This document shows, piece after piece, positions 9,382 through 17,479 of a stretch of 64,000 nt of DNA. Source of the stretch: DATJKD01 sp963728295 (lineage in GTDB: Bacteria > Pseudomonadota > Gammaproteobacteria > Steroidobacterales > Steroidobacteraceae). The stretch covers positions 1 through 64,000 of the forward strand of contig CAVSKB010000011.1 of assembly GCA_963728295.1 (NCBI GenBank), in the 5' to 3' direction. The first letter of the stretch is position 1, and each line of letters starts with the position of its first letter. The notes beneath the pieces were generated by a model. The model was not told the origin of the DNA, searched no databases, and worked only from the letters and a program-made list of their open reading frames with translations. The position numbers were made by a program, and so were the translations under genes.

Positions 9382-9588
9382 ATGAGCGACAGGACACGAT
9401 TGCCGCGAATTCTGCGGATGCACGGTGAGCTCACGCTGTCGAACGCAGAAGAACGTCTAGCAGAGCGCGCCCGCGCGCTAGCAGAGTGGCGGACGCAGGC
9501 CCATAGAAGCGCGCCATCTGGGTCGGTGAACAAAAAACCAGCGACCACGCCGTCACCTCAACTGCATAGGCCCCGCACTACACAATAG
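9382..9588 (+). CDS. Small hypothetical protein, doubtful
   Basis: 68 residues (MSDRTRLPRILRMHGELTLS at the N-terminus, then a helical AEERLAERARALAEWRTQA). No clear ribosome site and no family recognised. It is the only plausible coding sequence in the 497 bp between the fusion gene and galT; the rest of that gap shows nothing I can support. Confidence 0.3.
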   Translation: MSDRTRLPRILRMHGELTLSNAEERLAERARALAEWRTQAHRSAPSGSVNKKPATTPSPQLHRPRTTQ

Positions 9589-9724
9589 TTGCAGACATCA
9601 TTGCCAGTTCAGTGGCGGAGTCCTTTGGACGCGTTTGCGGTCATGAACTAGGGCCGCACCAAGTTCAACGGTCGATCTTCGCACGGCCCGGAGCAGCTGA
9701 GGGGCCGGCAGATCGCAAGCAATA

Positions 9725-10828
9725 ATGCCCGATATGCACATCGTGCGAATGCAGAAACCGGACGGGCGATGGCTGACCTTGTACGGTCGCCACCCCGTCG
9801 TAGTCGCCAGCGGCGTGCGTACACCAGCTGTGCGAGCGCTCGCCCCCAACCCCCATCTCAGATGGCACCCACTGAGGGCGGAATGGGTTGCTTATGCGGC
9901 ATACCGGCAGGATCGCACGCATCTCCCCCCGGCCGAACACAACCCGCTGTTACCCTCGTCCAATGAAACTGAGCCCACGGAATTGCCTGAAGGCCAGTAC
10001 GACGTCGCCGTGTTCGACAACCTGTTCCCCACACTGATACAGACCGCGAGCGATCCGCCAACCTTAGCTATACCTACCGCACCGGCTCGCGGGCAGTGTG
10101 AGGTGGTGGTCTTCACCCAAGACCCAAGTGCCAGCCTGGGTAAATTGGAGCTAACGCATCTCGAGCTACTAATTGAGGTTTGGGCGGATCGAACTGAACG
10201 CCTCGGTGGCTTCGCCAGCGTCCAATATGTGCTGCCGTTCGAGAATCGTGGCGTCGCCGTTGGGGTCACGCTGAATCATCCTCACGGTCAAATCTATGCC
10301 TATCCGTTTGTACCTCCGGTGGCCGCCCGCGTTAATGAGCAGGAGCGAACTTTCTATGAGCGGCAGGGACAGGCACTGCTGCAGACGCTCATCGACTCCG
10401 AGATCCAGCAGGGAACTCGGGTACTTTATTGTGGCGAGCATGCGGTGTCTTTCGTTCCCCCTTGGGCGCGATACCCGTATGAAGTCTGGGTCGCCCCACG
10501 CCGGGCTGTTGCGTTCCTGCACGAGATCACAGCGGCAGAACGAACTGATCTTGGCCTTGCTCTCAAGATGTCGCTGCTGAAGTTGGATGGATTGTGGGGA
10601 ATGCCGATGCCTTACGTGATGGCGTGGTTCCAGGCGCCCACCGATGGCGCCCGTCACCCGGAGGCGCACGTGCATGCGGAGTTTTACCCGGCCCAACGAA
10701 CCCGGAACAAGATCAAGTTTCTCGCGGGCACAGAGGTCGCGGCTGGAATGTTCGCCAGCGACTCAATGCCCGAGGACTGCGCGCGGGAGTTGCGGGAGGT
10801 GCCAGTCCACGAGTCGGCATTGCGATGA
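9725..10828 (+). CDS. galT: Galactose-1-phosphate uridylyltransferase
   Basis: 367 residues. The Leloir-pathway enzyme exchanges galactose-1-phosphate with UDP-glucose through a uridylyl-histidine intermediate. The active-site motif is visible as NHPHGQIYAYPF, with a second histidine cluster in EAHVHAEFYP. The N-terminal HPLRAEWVAYAAYRQDR and NLFPTL blocks also match GalT. It shares an ATGA stop-start overlap with galK, so the two are translationally coupled. An alternative ATG lies 9 bases downstream of the chosen start. Confidence 0.95.
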   Translation: MPDMHIVRMQKPDGRWLTLYGRHPVVVASGVRTPAVRALAPNPHLRWHPLRAEWVAYAAYRQDRTHLPPAEHNPLLPSSNETEPTELPEGQYDVAVFDNLFPTLIQTASDPPTLAIPTAPARGQCEVVVFTQDPSASLGKLELTHLELLIEVWADRTERLGGFASVQYVLPFENRGVAVGVTLNHPHGQIYAYPFVPPVAARVNEQERTFYERQGQALLQTLIDSEIQQGTRVLYCGEHAVSFVPPWARYPYEVWVAPRRAVAFLHEITAAERTDLGLALKMSLLKLDGLWGMPMPYVMAWFQAPTDGARHPEAHVHAEFYPAQRTRNKIKFLAGTEVAAGMFASDSMPEDCARELREVPVHESALR

Positions 10829-11874
10829 ATGACCCGGAGGTCGCCTCTCGTCCGCTTTTGGCGAGTGGCGAAGCGCCGGGACGCGTCAATCTTCTGGGCG
10901 AGCATACCGATTACAGTGGCGGTTACGCCCTTCCGACCGCGATTCCGCAGACCACCCGCGTGGAGTTTCGTTCGAGCCCCGACCGGCGCTTCCACGTCTA
11001 TTCCGCCAATTTGGACAGGACAATCGCGTTCAGTTCAACGGAGCTCCCAGGCGATTTTGCCCGGTACATATTCGGGTGCGTCGAACTGCTGAGGAAGATG
11101 GGCGTAAAGGTACCGCCCGTCGCAATGCGGATCCACTCGACCGTGCCCATAGGGGCTGGCCTTTCGAGCAGTGCGGCACTGGAAGTGGCGGTATTGCGAG
11201 GTTTTCGCGCCTTATTAAATATCCACATGGACGATATTGAGCTTGCAAAGCTGGCGCGACGGGCAGAAGCGGAATACGCCGGCGTCAATTGCGGTGTGTT
11301 GGATCAAATGGCCACTAGTCTCTGTGATAGCGAGCACATGCTCTTTATCGACACTCGAACCCTGGATACGGAAATCTTGCCGCTGCCAGATGGCGCAAGT
11401 GTGATTGTAATCGACAGCAACACCCCGCGAGCACTTGAGACCACAGCATACGGCCTGCGGCGTGTCGAGTGTTCGGAGGCAGCGACTTTGCTCGGAGTTC
11501 GCGAGTTGCGCGACATCGATGACCCGGATTGCGCGGCCGCCCTTCCTTTTCCTCTGAACAAACGAGCGCGACACGTGATTTCCGAGAATAACCGGGTGCT
11601 CGAAGCTCGCTCAGCATCGCCTGCCCGGTTCGGGGCCCTGATGAATGCGTCGCATGAGAGCCTCCGCCTTGACTACGACGTCTCGGTTCCGGCGCTTGAT
11701 TGTCTGGCGGAGTGCCTCAGGAGGCAGCCCGGTGTCTTCGGGGCACGTCTTACGGGTGCGGGTTTTGGTGGTGCGTGCGTCGCACTCGTCCAGCGGGAGG
11801 CCGCCACGATAGCTATAGCCGGGGCGCTGGGCGACTTTAGCGCTGCCGGCTTCCGCGGTAAGGCGTTGGTCTGA
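10825..11874 (+). CDS. galK: Galactokinase
   Basis: 349 residues from the ATG that overlaps the galT stop; a longer upstream open frame exists but only shadows galT. GHMP-kinase motifs are in order: the galactose-binding APGRVNLLGEHTDYSGGYAL at residues 17-36, the ATP loop PIGAGLSSSAALEVAVLRG near 110, and the C-terminal GARLTGAGFGGACVAL. It phosphorylates galactose to galactose-1-phosphate for GalT. Slightly shorter than E. coli GalK (382 residues) but complete in its motifs. Confidence 0.95.
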   Translation: MNDPEVASRPLLASGEAPGRVNLLGEHTDYSGGYALPTAIPQTTRVEFRSSPDRRFHVYSANLDRTIAFSSTELPGDFARYIFGCVELLRKMGVKVPPVAMRIHSTVPIGAGLSSSAALEVAVLRGFRALLNIHMDDIELAKLARRAEAEYAGVNCGVLDQMATSLCDSEHMLFIDTRTLDTEILPLPDGASVIVIDSNTPRALETTAYGLRRVECSEAATLLGVRELRDIDDPDCAAALPFPLNKRARHVISENNRVLEARSASPARFGALMNASHESLRLDYDVSVPALDCLAECLRRQPGVFGARLTGAGFGGACVALVQREAATIAIAGALGDFSAAGFRGKALV

Positions 11875-12039
11875 CCTAAGCCTGTCAGAAAGGACGGGCT
11901 TTCACCTATCCCGAGGGATAACGTGGGCAATGAACCGCCGTAATGCCGCGACGCACCCGGAAACCATGGGCCGGCTGGGGAGGGGGAATGAAGCGAGTGA
12001 ATCTGACCCCCCTCCTGCAGCCGCCATACCAGGACTCAT

Positions 12040-12606
12040 CTACCGCGCAAATCGCCGCTCGCCAGCTGAGGCACTTTTCGGCGGTTTGTCGGTCATCAGC
12101 TCGGCCTTACGGGAGGCTAGCTGCTCACCGAGGGAGACCAGATCCATTTCGGACTGCCGCGACTTCGCGAACAGGCCGTCGGGCTGCTCCTCCTCTTTGA
12201 CATGATGCTTGATCATTTCCGAGAGTACCGTGACCTTCGCGTCGAAATATTCATCGTCCGGGCCGGAGGCCTCGATGTCTGCGATCAGACGCTTGGCGCC
12301 TTCGTGTTCCACTGCAGCCTCATGGTGCAGATCCTCTTCCTCGGTCGCCTCCAGGAACGCCGGATAGTAGATCTCCTCCTCGATGGTCGCGTGCACGGTA
12401 AGAGCGGTACAGATCTTCTCCGCCAGCTCCTGCTTACGATCGTCGGATCTGGCCTTTTCGAACGCCTCGAAATAGCCCTCGACCTCGCGATGATCGGCCT
12501 TAAGTAACGCGATTGCGTCTTGACCGGCCGCGCGGCTGGCGCGCGCGTCACCCGTGGTCTTCGAGCCGTTACCGCCGTTGGAAGATTTCCGTTTCGCCTG
12601 TGCCAT
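12040..12606 (-). CDS. Hemerythrin HHE domain protein
   Basis: 188 residues. After a basic, disordered N-terminus the hemerythrin four-helix domain shows its metal ligands: LLKADHREVEGYFEAF, LTVHATIEEEIYYPAF, EAAVEHEGAKRLI and MIKHHVKEEEQ. Such proteins bind a di-iron centre and act in oxygen, nitric oxide or iron handling. The C-terminus (from SRQSEMDLVSLGEQLASRK) is a probable helix. It is transcribed away from galE and interrupts the galactose genes, so it is probably a separate stress gene. Confidence 0.9.
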   Translation of the reverse strand: MAQAKRKSSNGGNGSKTTGDARASRAAGQDAIALLKADHREVEGYFEAFEKARSDDRKQELAEKICTALTVHATIEEEIYYPAFLEATEEEDLHHEAAVEHEGAKRLIADIEASGPDDEYFDAKVTVLSEMIKHHVKEEEQPDGLFAKSRQSEMDLVSLGEQLASRKAELMTDKPPKSASAGERRFAR

Positions 12607-12639
12607 AGTTAGTCCCCAGTCAGTTGATGAGCGGGGGAA

Positions 12640-12836
12640 GTCTAGACGCCTGTCGCGCGCTAGCCTGTCATCCGGGACCCGTGATCCTTGTCCGTACTCG
12701 TCCCACGTTGTCTACGCGTCTCACGATGCGTGCCACTGCGAACGCTACTGGGTGCAGGTCCGGCGAAACCAAGCTAGCAGTGAGGGGCCTGCTCGTGACC
12801 TCCAAGTAGGAATACACACTGACGTGTATTACTGAC
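12640..12836. repeat. Diverged intergenic repeat, copy 1
   Basis: This stretch between the hemerythrin start and galE is a diverged copy of 14191-14453, in the same orientation. The best block is 46 bases (12664-12709 against 14215-14260) with three mismatches. Flanking matches include TCTAGA at 12641 and a GTAGGAA-containing end near 12806-12832. The bases differ in about one position in five outside the core. No open frame is conserved between the copies. Confidence 0.7.
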
Positions 12837-12891
12837 TTCAGCCGCTGCCAGCGCCTCCACCCGCGAAGGGGCGGCTGCTAAAATTCCGCTC

Positions 12892-13890
12892 ATGCAATCC
12901 CTGCTCGTCACCGGTGGCGCCGGTTACATCGGCAGCCACGTAGTGCGTCAGCTCACCGAGCGCAACGAGCGCGTGATCGTGCTCGACAATCTGTCCACGG
13001 GATACCGGAGTGCGGTGCTGAACGCGCCGTTGGTGATCGGCGACACAGGAGACCGCGCGCTCGTCGATCGAGTGCTGGCGGAACACCGGGTCGAAACGGT
13101 GCTGCACTTCGCCGCGCATACCATCGTCCCGGAGTCCGTTGCGGACCCGCTCAAGTATTATCGTAATAATACCTGTGCCACGCGCAATCTGCTCGAATGC
13201 TGCGACCGCGCAGGGGTGCGCCAGTTCGTGTTCTCGTCGACCGCAGCGGTGTACGGCATTCCACAAAACGGGCTTGCCTGCGAGGACACGACGACGCAGC
13301 CGATAAATCCGTACGGCCTGTCGAAGCTGATGAGCGAGTGGATGCTTCGCGACTTGGCACAGGTCTCGCGTCTGCGGTACGTGGCGCTTCGCTACTTCAA
13401 CGTCGCCGGCAGCGATCCCGGCGGTCGAATCGGTCACTCGGCGCCGGGCTCGACACTGCTGGTGAAGATTGCCTGCCAGCACGCGATGGGCCTGCGACCG
13501 GAAGTGGTTATCTTCGGCACCGACTATCCGACGCCGGACGGTACAGGTGTGCGCGACTACATACACGTCGAGGACTTGGCCGATGCGCATCTGCGCGCAC
13601 TCGATTATCTGCGCGATGGGGGCGTGACGACGACGCTTAACTGTGGCTATGGCCACGGCTACTCGGTCCGCGAGGTGCTGCGCACGGTGGAGCGAGTTCA
13701 TGGAGCGTCGCTCCGCATCCGGGAGGCGCCCCGACGCGCCGGCGATCCGCCGGTGCTGGTCGCACAGGCAGCGCGCGTCCGCAGGGATCTGCACTGGACC
13801 CCGCGTTACGACGACCTCGAGACCATCGTGCGCACCCAGCTCGAGTGGGAACGGCGACTAAAGCGCGAGCCGATGCTACAGACGAACTGA
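12892..13890 (+). CDS. galE: UDP-glucose 4-epimerase
   Basis: 332 residues, extended short-chain dehydrogenase fold. Motifs are the NAD-binding LVTGGAGYIGSHVVRQL at residues 4-20, FSSTAAVYG (active-site Ser/Thr), the catalytic NPYGLSK (Tyr and Lys), LRYFNVAGSDP and GTGVRDYIHVEDLADAH. It interconverts UDP-glucose and UDP-galactose, completing the Leloir set with galT and galK. It could feed UDP-galactose to the UGM-like fusion protein. It lies about 55 bp after repeat copy 1. Confidence 0.95.
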   Translation: MQSLLVTGGAGYIGSHVVRQLTERNERVIVLDNLSTGYRSAVLNAPLVIGDTGDRALVDRVLAEHRVETVLHFAAHTIVPESVADPLKYYRNNTCATRNLLECCDRAGVRQFVFSSTAAVYGIPQNGLACEDTTTQPINPYGLSKLMSEWMLRDLAQVSRLRYVALRYFNVAGSDPGGRIGHSAPGSTLLVKIACQHAMGLRPEVVIFGTDYPTPDGTGVRDYIHVEDLADAHLRALDYLRDGGVTTTLNCGYGHGYSVREVLRTVERVHGASLRIREAPRRAGDPPVLVAQAARVRRDLHWTPRYDDLETIVRTQLEWERRLKREPMLQTN

Positions 13891-13997
13891 GGCGAGGGCG
13901 GGCCGTACCGCCGGTGATTCTGCGGCGTTCGCTGGCCATCCTTCTCTTCCACTCAAGGTTTGGCCCTATGGGCCAGCTTTACCGTGGCAATGACACG

Positions 13998-14156
13998 TCA
14001 TTCGGACCCGGTCTGTGAATGCGGCGCATCGACGGGCTTAGACTCAGGCGAGCCGCGTTGGCGCAGAAATATGCTCAGCACCAGCATACCAAGCAACGCT
14101 AGAAATTCGCTTTGCCAGTTTTGTGAAGACTCAAACCAGAACCGCGCCGTCTGCAT
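13998..14156 (-). pseudogene. C-terminal remnant of a DUF6766 membrane protein
   Basis: A 52-residue frame contains the DUF6766 C-terminal pattern: FWFESSQNWQSEFLALLGML, one membrane segment (MLVLSIFL), then LRQRGSPESKPVDAPHSQTG. Full-length members have another N-terminal membrane segment of about 60 residues. Here the frame closes upstream at a TAG about 45 bases before the ATG, just where repeat copy 2 begins. The 5' part of the gene therefore seems lost, perhaps through the repeat. The rest of the 13891-14553 gap holds the repeat and nothing else I can support. Confidence 0.65.
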
Positions 14157-14190
14157 GTATTGGAGCACTGACACGGCCCCGCGGTGCAGA

Positions 14191-14453
14191 GTCTAGACCC
14201 CTGTCACGCTTCAACCTGTCATCCGCGACCCGTGGTCCTTGTCCGTGCTCGTCCCACGTTTGGACCTCCGCGCGTTCGATGTGCATGACACTGCGCTCGC
14301 AGCCAATTGCTATCAGCTACGGATCGACTATTCCGCTGTTACCTCCTCCGAACGATGCGCCTCTAGCGATGCAGCGCCCGGAACATTGGGCATGCAAAGA
14401 TGCGGCGGCCTGATGCGCGCGACCGCCAGGTAGGAAGACCACTGACCAGCATT
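14191..14453. repeat. Diverged intergenic repeat, copy 2
   Basis: Second copy of the element at 12640-12836, with about 65 extra bases in the middle. The 46-base core at 14215-14260 matches copy 1 with three mismatches, and the end (GACCGCCAGGTAGGAAGACC near 14421-14440) matches GACCTCCAAGTAGGAATACA of copy 1. It sits just upstream of the small gene at 14554 and abuts the truncated DUF6766 gene. Confidence 0.7.
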
Positions 14454-14553
14454 GCTGTCTTTTGCGACTGCAAGCGGCTCCACCATCTACGTACGGTGCA
14501 ACCCCTCTGAGATGACCCTCAGATGACCCTCAACTCAAGCAAAGGTGACTCAA

Positions 14554-14784
14554 ATGCGTTTACGAATTATTGCTTCTACAGTTGTGCTGGCAGGCGTGCT
14601 CGCCCAGCCCGCGTTGGTGTACAGCCAGACTGATCCAGCCACATCCGCCGACACGATCGCGGCGGCCGATCGGGAAGACCGCGGCGAGTGGGGCTGGCTT
14701 GGCCTGTTCGGGCTTGCAGGGCTGCTCGGCCTTCGAGGTCGAGAGCGCGAGCGCAACGACGTTTCAGTGCGTCGCCCGGTGTAG
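14554..14784 (+). CDS. WGxxGxxG-type small exported protein
   Basis: 76 residues. The ATG at 14554 is 8 bases after an AAAGG box; a GTG nine bases upstream is the alternative start. Residues 1-27 are a signal peptide. The C-terminus has WGWLGLFGLAGLLGLRGRER, the WGxxGxxG motif: a Trp/Gly-rich hydrophobic segment followed by basic residues, like a bacterial sorting tail. Such small proteins are found in many proteobacteria and their role is not established. Confidence 0.7.
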   Translation: MRLRIIASTVVLAGVLAQPALVYSQTDPATSADTIAAADREDRGEWGWLGLFGLAGLLGLRGRERERNDVSVRRPV

Positions 14785-14914
14785 TACGACATGCAACTCC
14801 GGCTGCGCAGGACCTTCGTGCGCAGTCGGACAGTCCCTCATGATCCAGGACTCTTCCGTTGCACCGAATTGACAAGGATCGCGATTCCGCTCGTCCGCCG
14901 CGCCGCGCCGCGCG

Positions 14915-15844
14915 GTGAAGTCACCTCATCCGTTCCTGCTCGCCCTCGAGCCGATGCGCGCGAGCATGGAGTTGCTCGCCTCGGTCGGTGTGGGACCGCT
15001 GCTTCGCTATCTGCCCCGCGGCGACGGCCATCCAGTGCTCGTGCTGTCCGCGTTCGGCACTTCGGATGCTCGACGCGACCGCTGCGCCGGCGGCTGCGTT
15101 CGGTCGGGTACTTTGTGTATGGCTCGAAGACAGGCCGAATGACCGGCGAAACCGGGACGTTGGATCGAATAGCGGCCCGCCTCCTCGAGATCACGGCGAA
15201 ACATGGCGCGCCGGTGAGCATCATCGGCTGGAGTCTCGGTGGCATGTATGCGCGAGAGCTGGCGCGCAGCCATCGCGCTTCGGTGCGCCAGCTCATCCTG
15301 CTGGGCTCCCCGTTCCGGTTTCGCGCACACCTCGGCGATCGAAGCCTCCTGAGTAGCCTGCTGGGCCCGGCAAAGATCGCCAAATTGGAGCTCGGTGACT
15401 TACGTCTCGACGAGCACCAACGCCCGGCGATCGACGTACCGGTGACCTGTATCTATTCGAGGACCGACGGCATCGTGAGCTGGCCGGCGTGCGCGGAATC
15501 GCCGGGCCCGCGCCGGGAGAACATCGAGATCACGGGGAGTCACCTCGGCATGACAAATAATCCAGCTGCACTGATCGCGATTGTCGGATCGACTGGCGCA
15601 GCCGGTTGGCCAGTGGAAGAAGTTTGCATCGCCACCGGCGATATCGTGGCTGTATCCGGCGCCGCGCTACTGGACGCCGGGCCCAGGGAGTACCAAGAGC
15701 CTTGAATTAGGCAGCGCCGCGCGTCTCGCGAGGCAAGATGCGGGCGCTCAACGGGGAAGGCGCACGGTGAAGACCGTCTCCAAGGCGTTGGAGCGCACTT
15801 CCGCGCTTCCACCATGGGCCTTGGCAACCTCCCGCACAATGTAG
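14915..15844 (+). pseudogene. Alpha/beta hydrolase with two frameshifts
   Basis: The gene begins MKSPHPFLLALEPMRASMEL in one frame, moves near 15068 into the frame with GYFVYGSKTGRMTGETG and the nucleophile elbow IGWSLGGMYARELARSH, and moves back near 15583 (DRLAQPVGQWKKF). Restoring one T at GATGCTCG and removing one G at GTCGGATC gives a continuous hydrolase. The catalytic His is in ITGSHLGMTNNP. The restored frame runs to 15844, but the family usually ends near the GQWKKF region, so the last 40 codons are probably read-through into debris. Assembly error or real decay are both possible. Confidence 0.65.
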
Positions 15845-15894
15845 AGTCCCAAGCCAAGTCCTGCGGGTTGGTCGGCTGCAAAGGGCGAACAAAC
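15748..15894 (-). pseudogene. C-terminal fragment of a sensor histidine kinase
   Basis: A 48-residue minus-strand frame reads FAADQPAGLGLGLYIVREVA then KAHGGSAEVRSNALETVFTV and ends with LPR and a stop. This is the G2 box and end of a HATPase_c domain. No dimerization domain, N-box or sensor domain is found upstream; the fragment stops at the corA start region. It is therefore a gene relic on the strand opposite the hydrolase. Confidence 0.75.
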
Positions 15895-15906
15895 AGGGAG
15901 TAGGTG

Positions 15907-16385
15907 ATGTTAATCAGTTGCGTCCTGTACCGCGAGGGCCGCAAGGTAGCCGACATCCCCACCGATCGGATACACGAGCACATCGGCCGGCCGAATTGGT
16001 TCGTATGGGTAGCGTTGAGCGATCCAGATCCCAAGGTGCTCGAGGACATGCAGGCGGAGTTCGACCTTCATCCGCTGGCTGTTGAGGATGCTCGCCATGG
16101 CCACCAGCGGCCGAAAATTGAGGAGTATGGAGATTCGCTTTTCGCCGTGCTGCACCTGAGCGAGCTGCACGAAGGCGAGTTCCATGTGGGCGAGCTCGAA
16201 AGAAGCGCCTCGCCGCTTACGCGGCGCTAGTTGCGGTGCCAACGATGATTGCCGGCATTTACGGCATGAATTTCCAGCACATGCCGGAGCTCGATTGGAG
16301 GTACGGCTATGGCTTAACGATCACAGTGATGGCGGTCACCGATGGTTACCTCTTCTACAAGCTGCGAAAGGCGAAGTGGTTGTAA
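15907..16385 (+). pseudogene. corA: CorA magnesium transporter with its centre deleted
   Basis: Residues 1-100 (LISCVLYREGRKVADIP, WFVWVALSDPDPKVLEDMQ, HPLAVEDARHGHQRPK) are the CorA N-terminus. At about 16199 the sequence jumps to the C-terminal membrane part in another frame: KKRLAAYAALVAVPTMIAGI, then the YGMN signature, and ends KLRKAKWL at 16385. Roughly 180-200 residues (the long stalk helix region) are missing compared with a typical CorA of about 320. Both ends are well preserved, which suggests a single internal deletion or an assembly collapse. As written it cannot make a functional channel. Confidence 0.8.
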
Positions 16386-16453
16386 CGGAGGTCTCGCCCA
16401 CCTCCGGGTAGAAGTGATCTTGTCAGAGCCAGCGTTTGACGTGTTCGCCTCGG

Positions 16454-17065
16454 CTATGCCTCGACCTCACTAACCGTAGCTTCTTTTCTTTGCTGTTTGA
16501 CTCGAGCAGCGTCGATCGCAGTCTTGACGGCCTCCCGTTCTTCGGGGGGCGGGATCACAGCATTTAGCCCCAGCGACTTGAGCCAGAGCTCCCGGCACCA
16601 CCCCGTGCTGTGGTAGAGATGCTCGTCTTCCTGGTCCTCAACCTGCGCGTAGGCCTCGCGTAGCACGGCTCCGATGTCGTCGTTGAACACTTTGGCGCAT
16701 TCCCCGATGAGCTCCCAGTTGGCGTGGTCCTTGGTTTCCGCGAGCACCACGCAGTCGCAGGCGACCAGCTCCGCGCCGGAGAGATCGCCCGAGGCGAGCG
16801 CCTTCTTCATCGCGAGAACAAGGGCCTTGCCCGTATCGTGGACGACCTCACAGCCGGGCGTCCTCTCGCCCGGATCCAATCCGAGCGACTCACATGTGTG
16901 GGTCAGGACATCGACGTGGTCCGCCGTTTGATTAAGGTAAGACTCCCACTCGTCGCGCAGCTGAGGGTTCACGGCACACTCGAGCGCAGTCCGATAAATG
17001 AGTACACCGCCGCGCTCGTGCTCGAGCGACTGAAGCAGAAGTTCCTTGAGTTGTGCTGATATCAT
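16454..17065 (-). CDS. Ferritin-like domain protein
   Basis: 203 residues from the ATG at 17065, which has a GGAG box 7 bases upstream; a longer open frame reaching 17236 is not supported. It is mostly helical: LKELLLQSLEHERGGVLIYR carries an ExxxR ferritin-like first helix, followed by RDEWESYLNQTADHVDVL, then a helix pair with ELVACDCVVLAETKDHANWE and EDQEDEHLYHSTGWCREL. The Glu and His spacing suggests a ferritin-like four-helix bundle, but the metal site is inference. Confidence 0.75.
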   Translation of the reverse strand: MISAQLKELLLQSLEHERGGVLIYRTALECAVNPQLRDEWESYLNQTADHVDVLTHTCESLGLDPGERTPGCEVVHDTGKALVLAMKKALASGDLSGAELVACDCVVLAETKDHANWELIGECAKVFNDDIGAVLREAYAQVEDQEDEHLYHSTGWCRELWLKSLGLNAVIPPPEEREAVKTAIDAARVKQQRKEATVSEVEA

Positions 17066-17147
17066 GATTGCACTCCATTGCGTAAGAGCAGGTGTACTAC
17101 ACCCGCGGGGGATTGGTGGAGGGGCGCGGCTGCGACGACGTTGCAGA

Positions 17148-17174
17148 CGGACGCGGTCTCGTCCGAGTTTTTTT
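17148..17174 (+). terminator. Orphan intrinsic terminator
   Basis: A 6-bp stem (CGGACG / CGTCCG, 17148-17153 with 17160-17165) is followed by AG and seven T residues (17168-17174). It points along the plus strand, yet no plus-strand gene precedes it; the nearest gene, the ferritin-like one, runs the other way from 17065. It may end an unannotated small RNA or stop read-through. The rest of the 17066-17479 gap holds no supported coding sequence. Confidence 0.5.
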
Positions 17175-17479
17175 GCGGGAAGCCATTCGGATACCTCGGC
17201 AGGATTGGATCGCTGACAGCGATGGCGCAGTCTCACGAACGGGGCTGCGACTCACAATCGGACGAACGCGACACTATCGAGGTTGCGCGTCCTACATCCG
17301 GTCACCGAACTTATCTTGTGTGCGTCGAAGCGTCTGGGCTGATAGCTTTACCGCAGAAGAGGTCCGCACTGGGCCTTGGAATAAATTTCGTACTTCGTGG
17401 GGATCGTCCTGATCGATGTGACCCGAACGTTCCCGACCTTCTGATTCGTAGGGCAAACTCTCTGCCCCGCGGCAATGAG

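Noticed and set aside
11878..11901. Possible terminator after galK
   Set aside because: A 9-bp stem with one mismatch, but no run of T follows, so an intrinsic terminator is not supported.
12838..13794. 318-codon minus-strand frame opposite galE
   Set aside because: The plus strand encodes an unambiguous epimerase; the antisense translation has no recognisable motif.
15540..16049. 169-codon minus-strand frame
   Set aside because: Shadow frame; the meaningful minus-strand reading here is the kinase tail in another frame.
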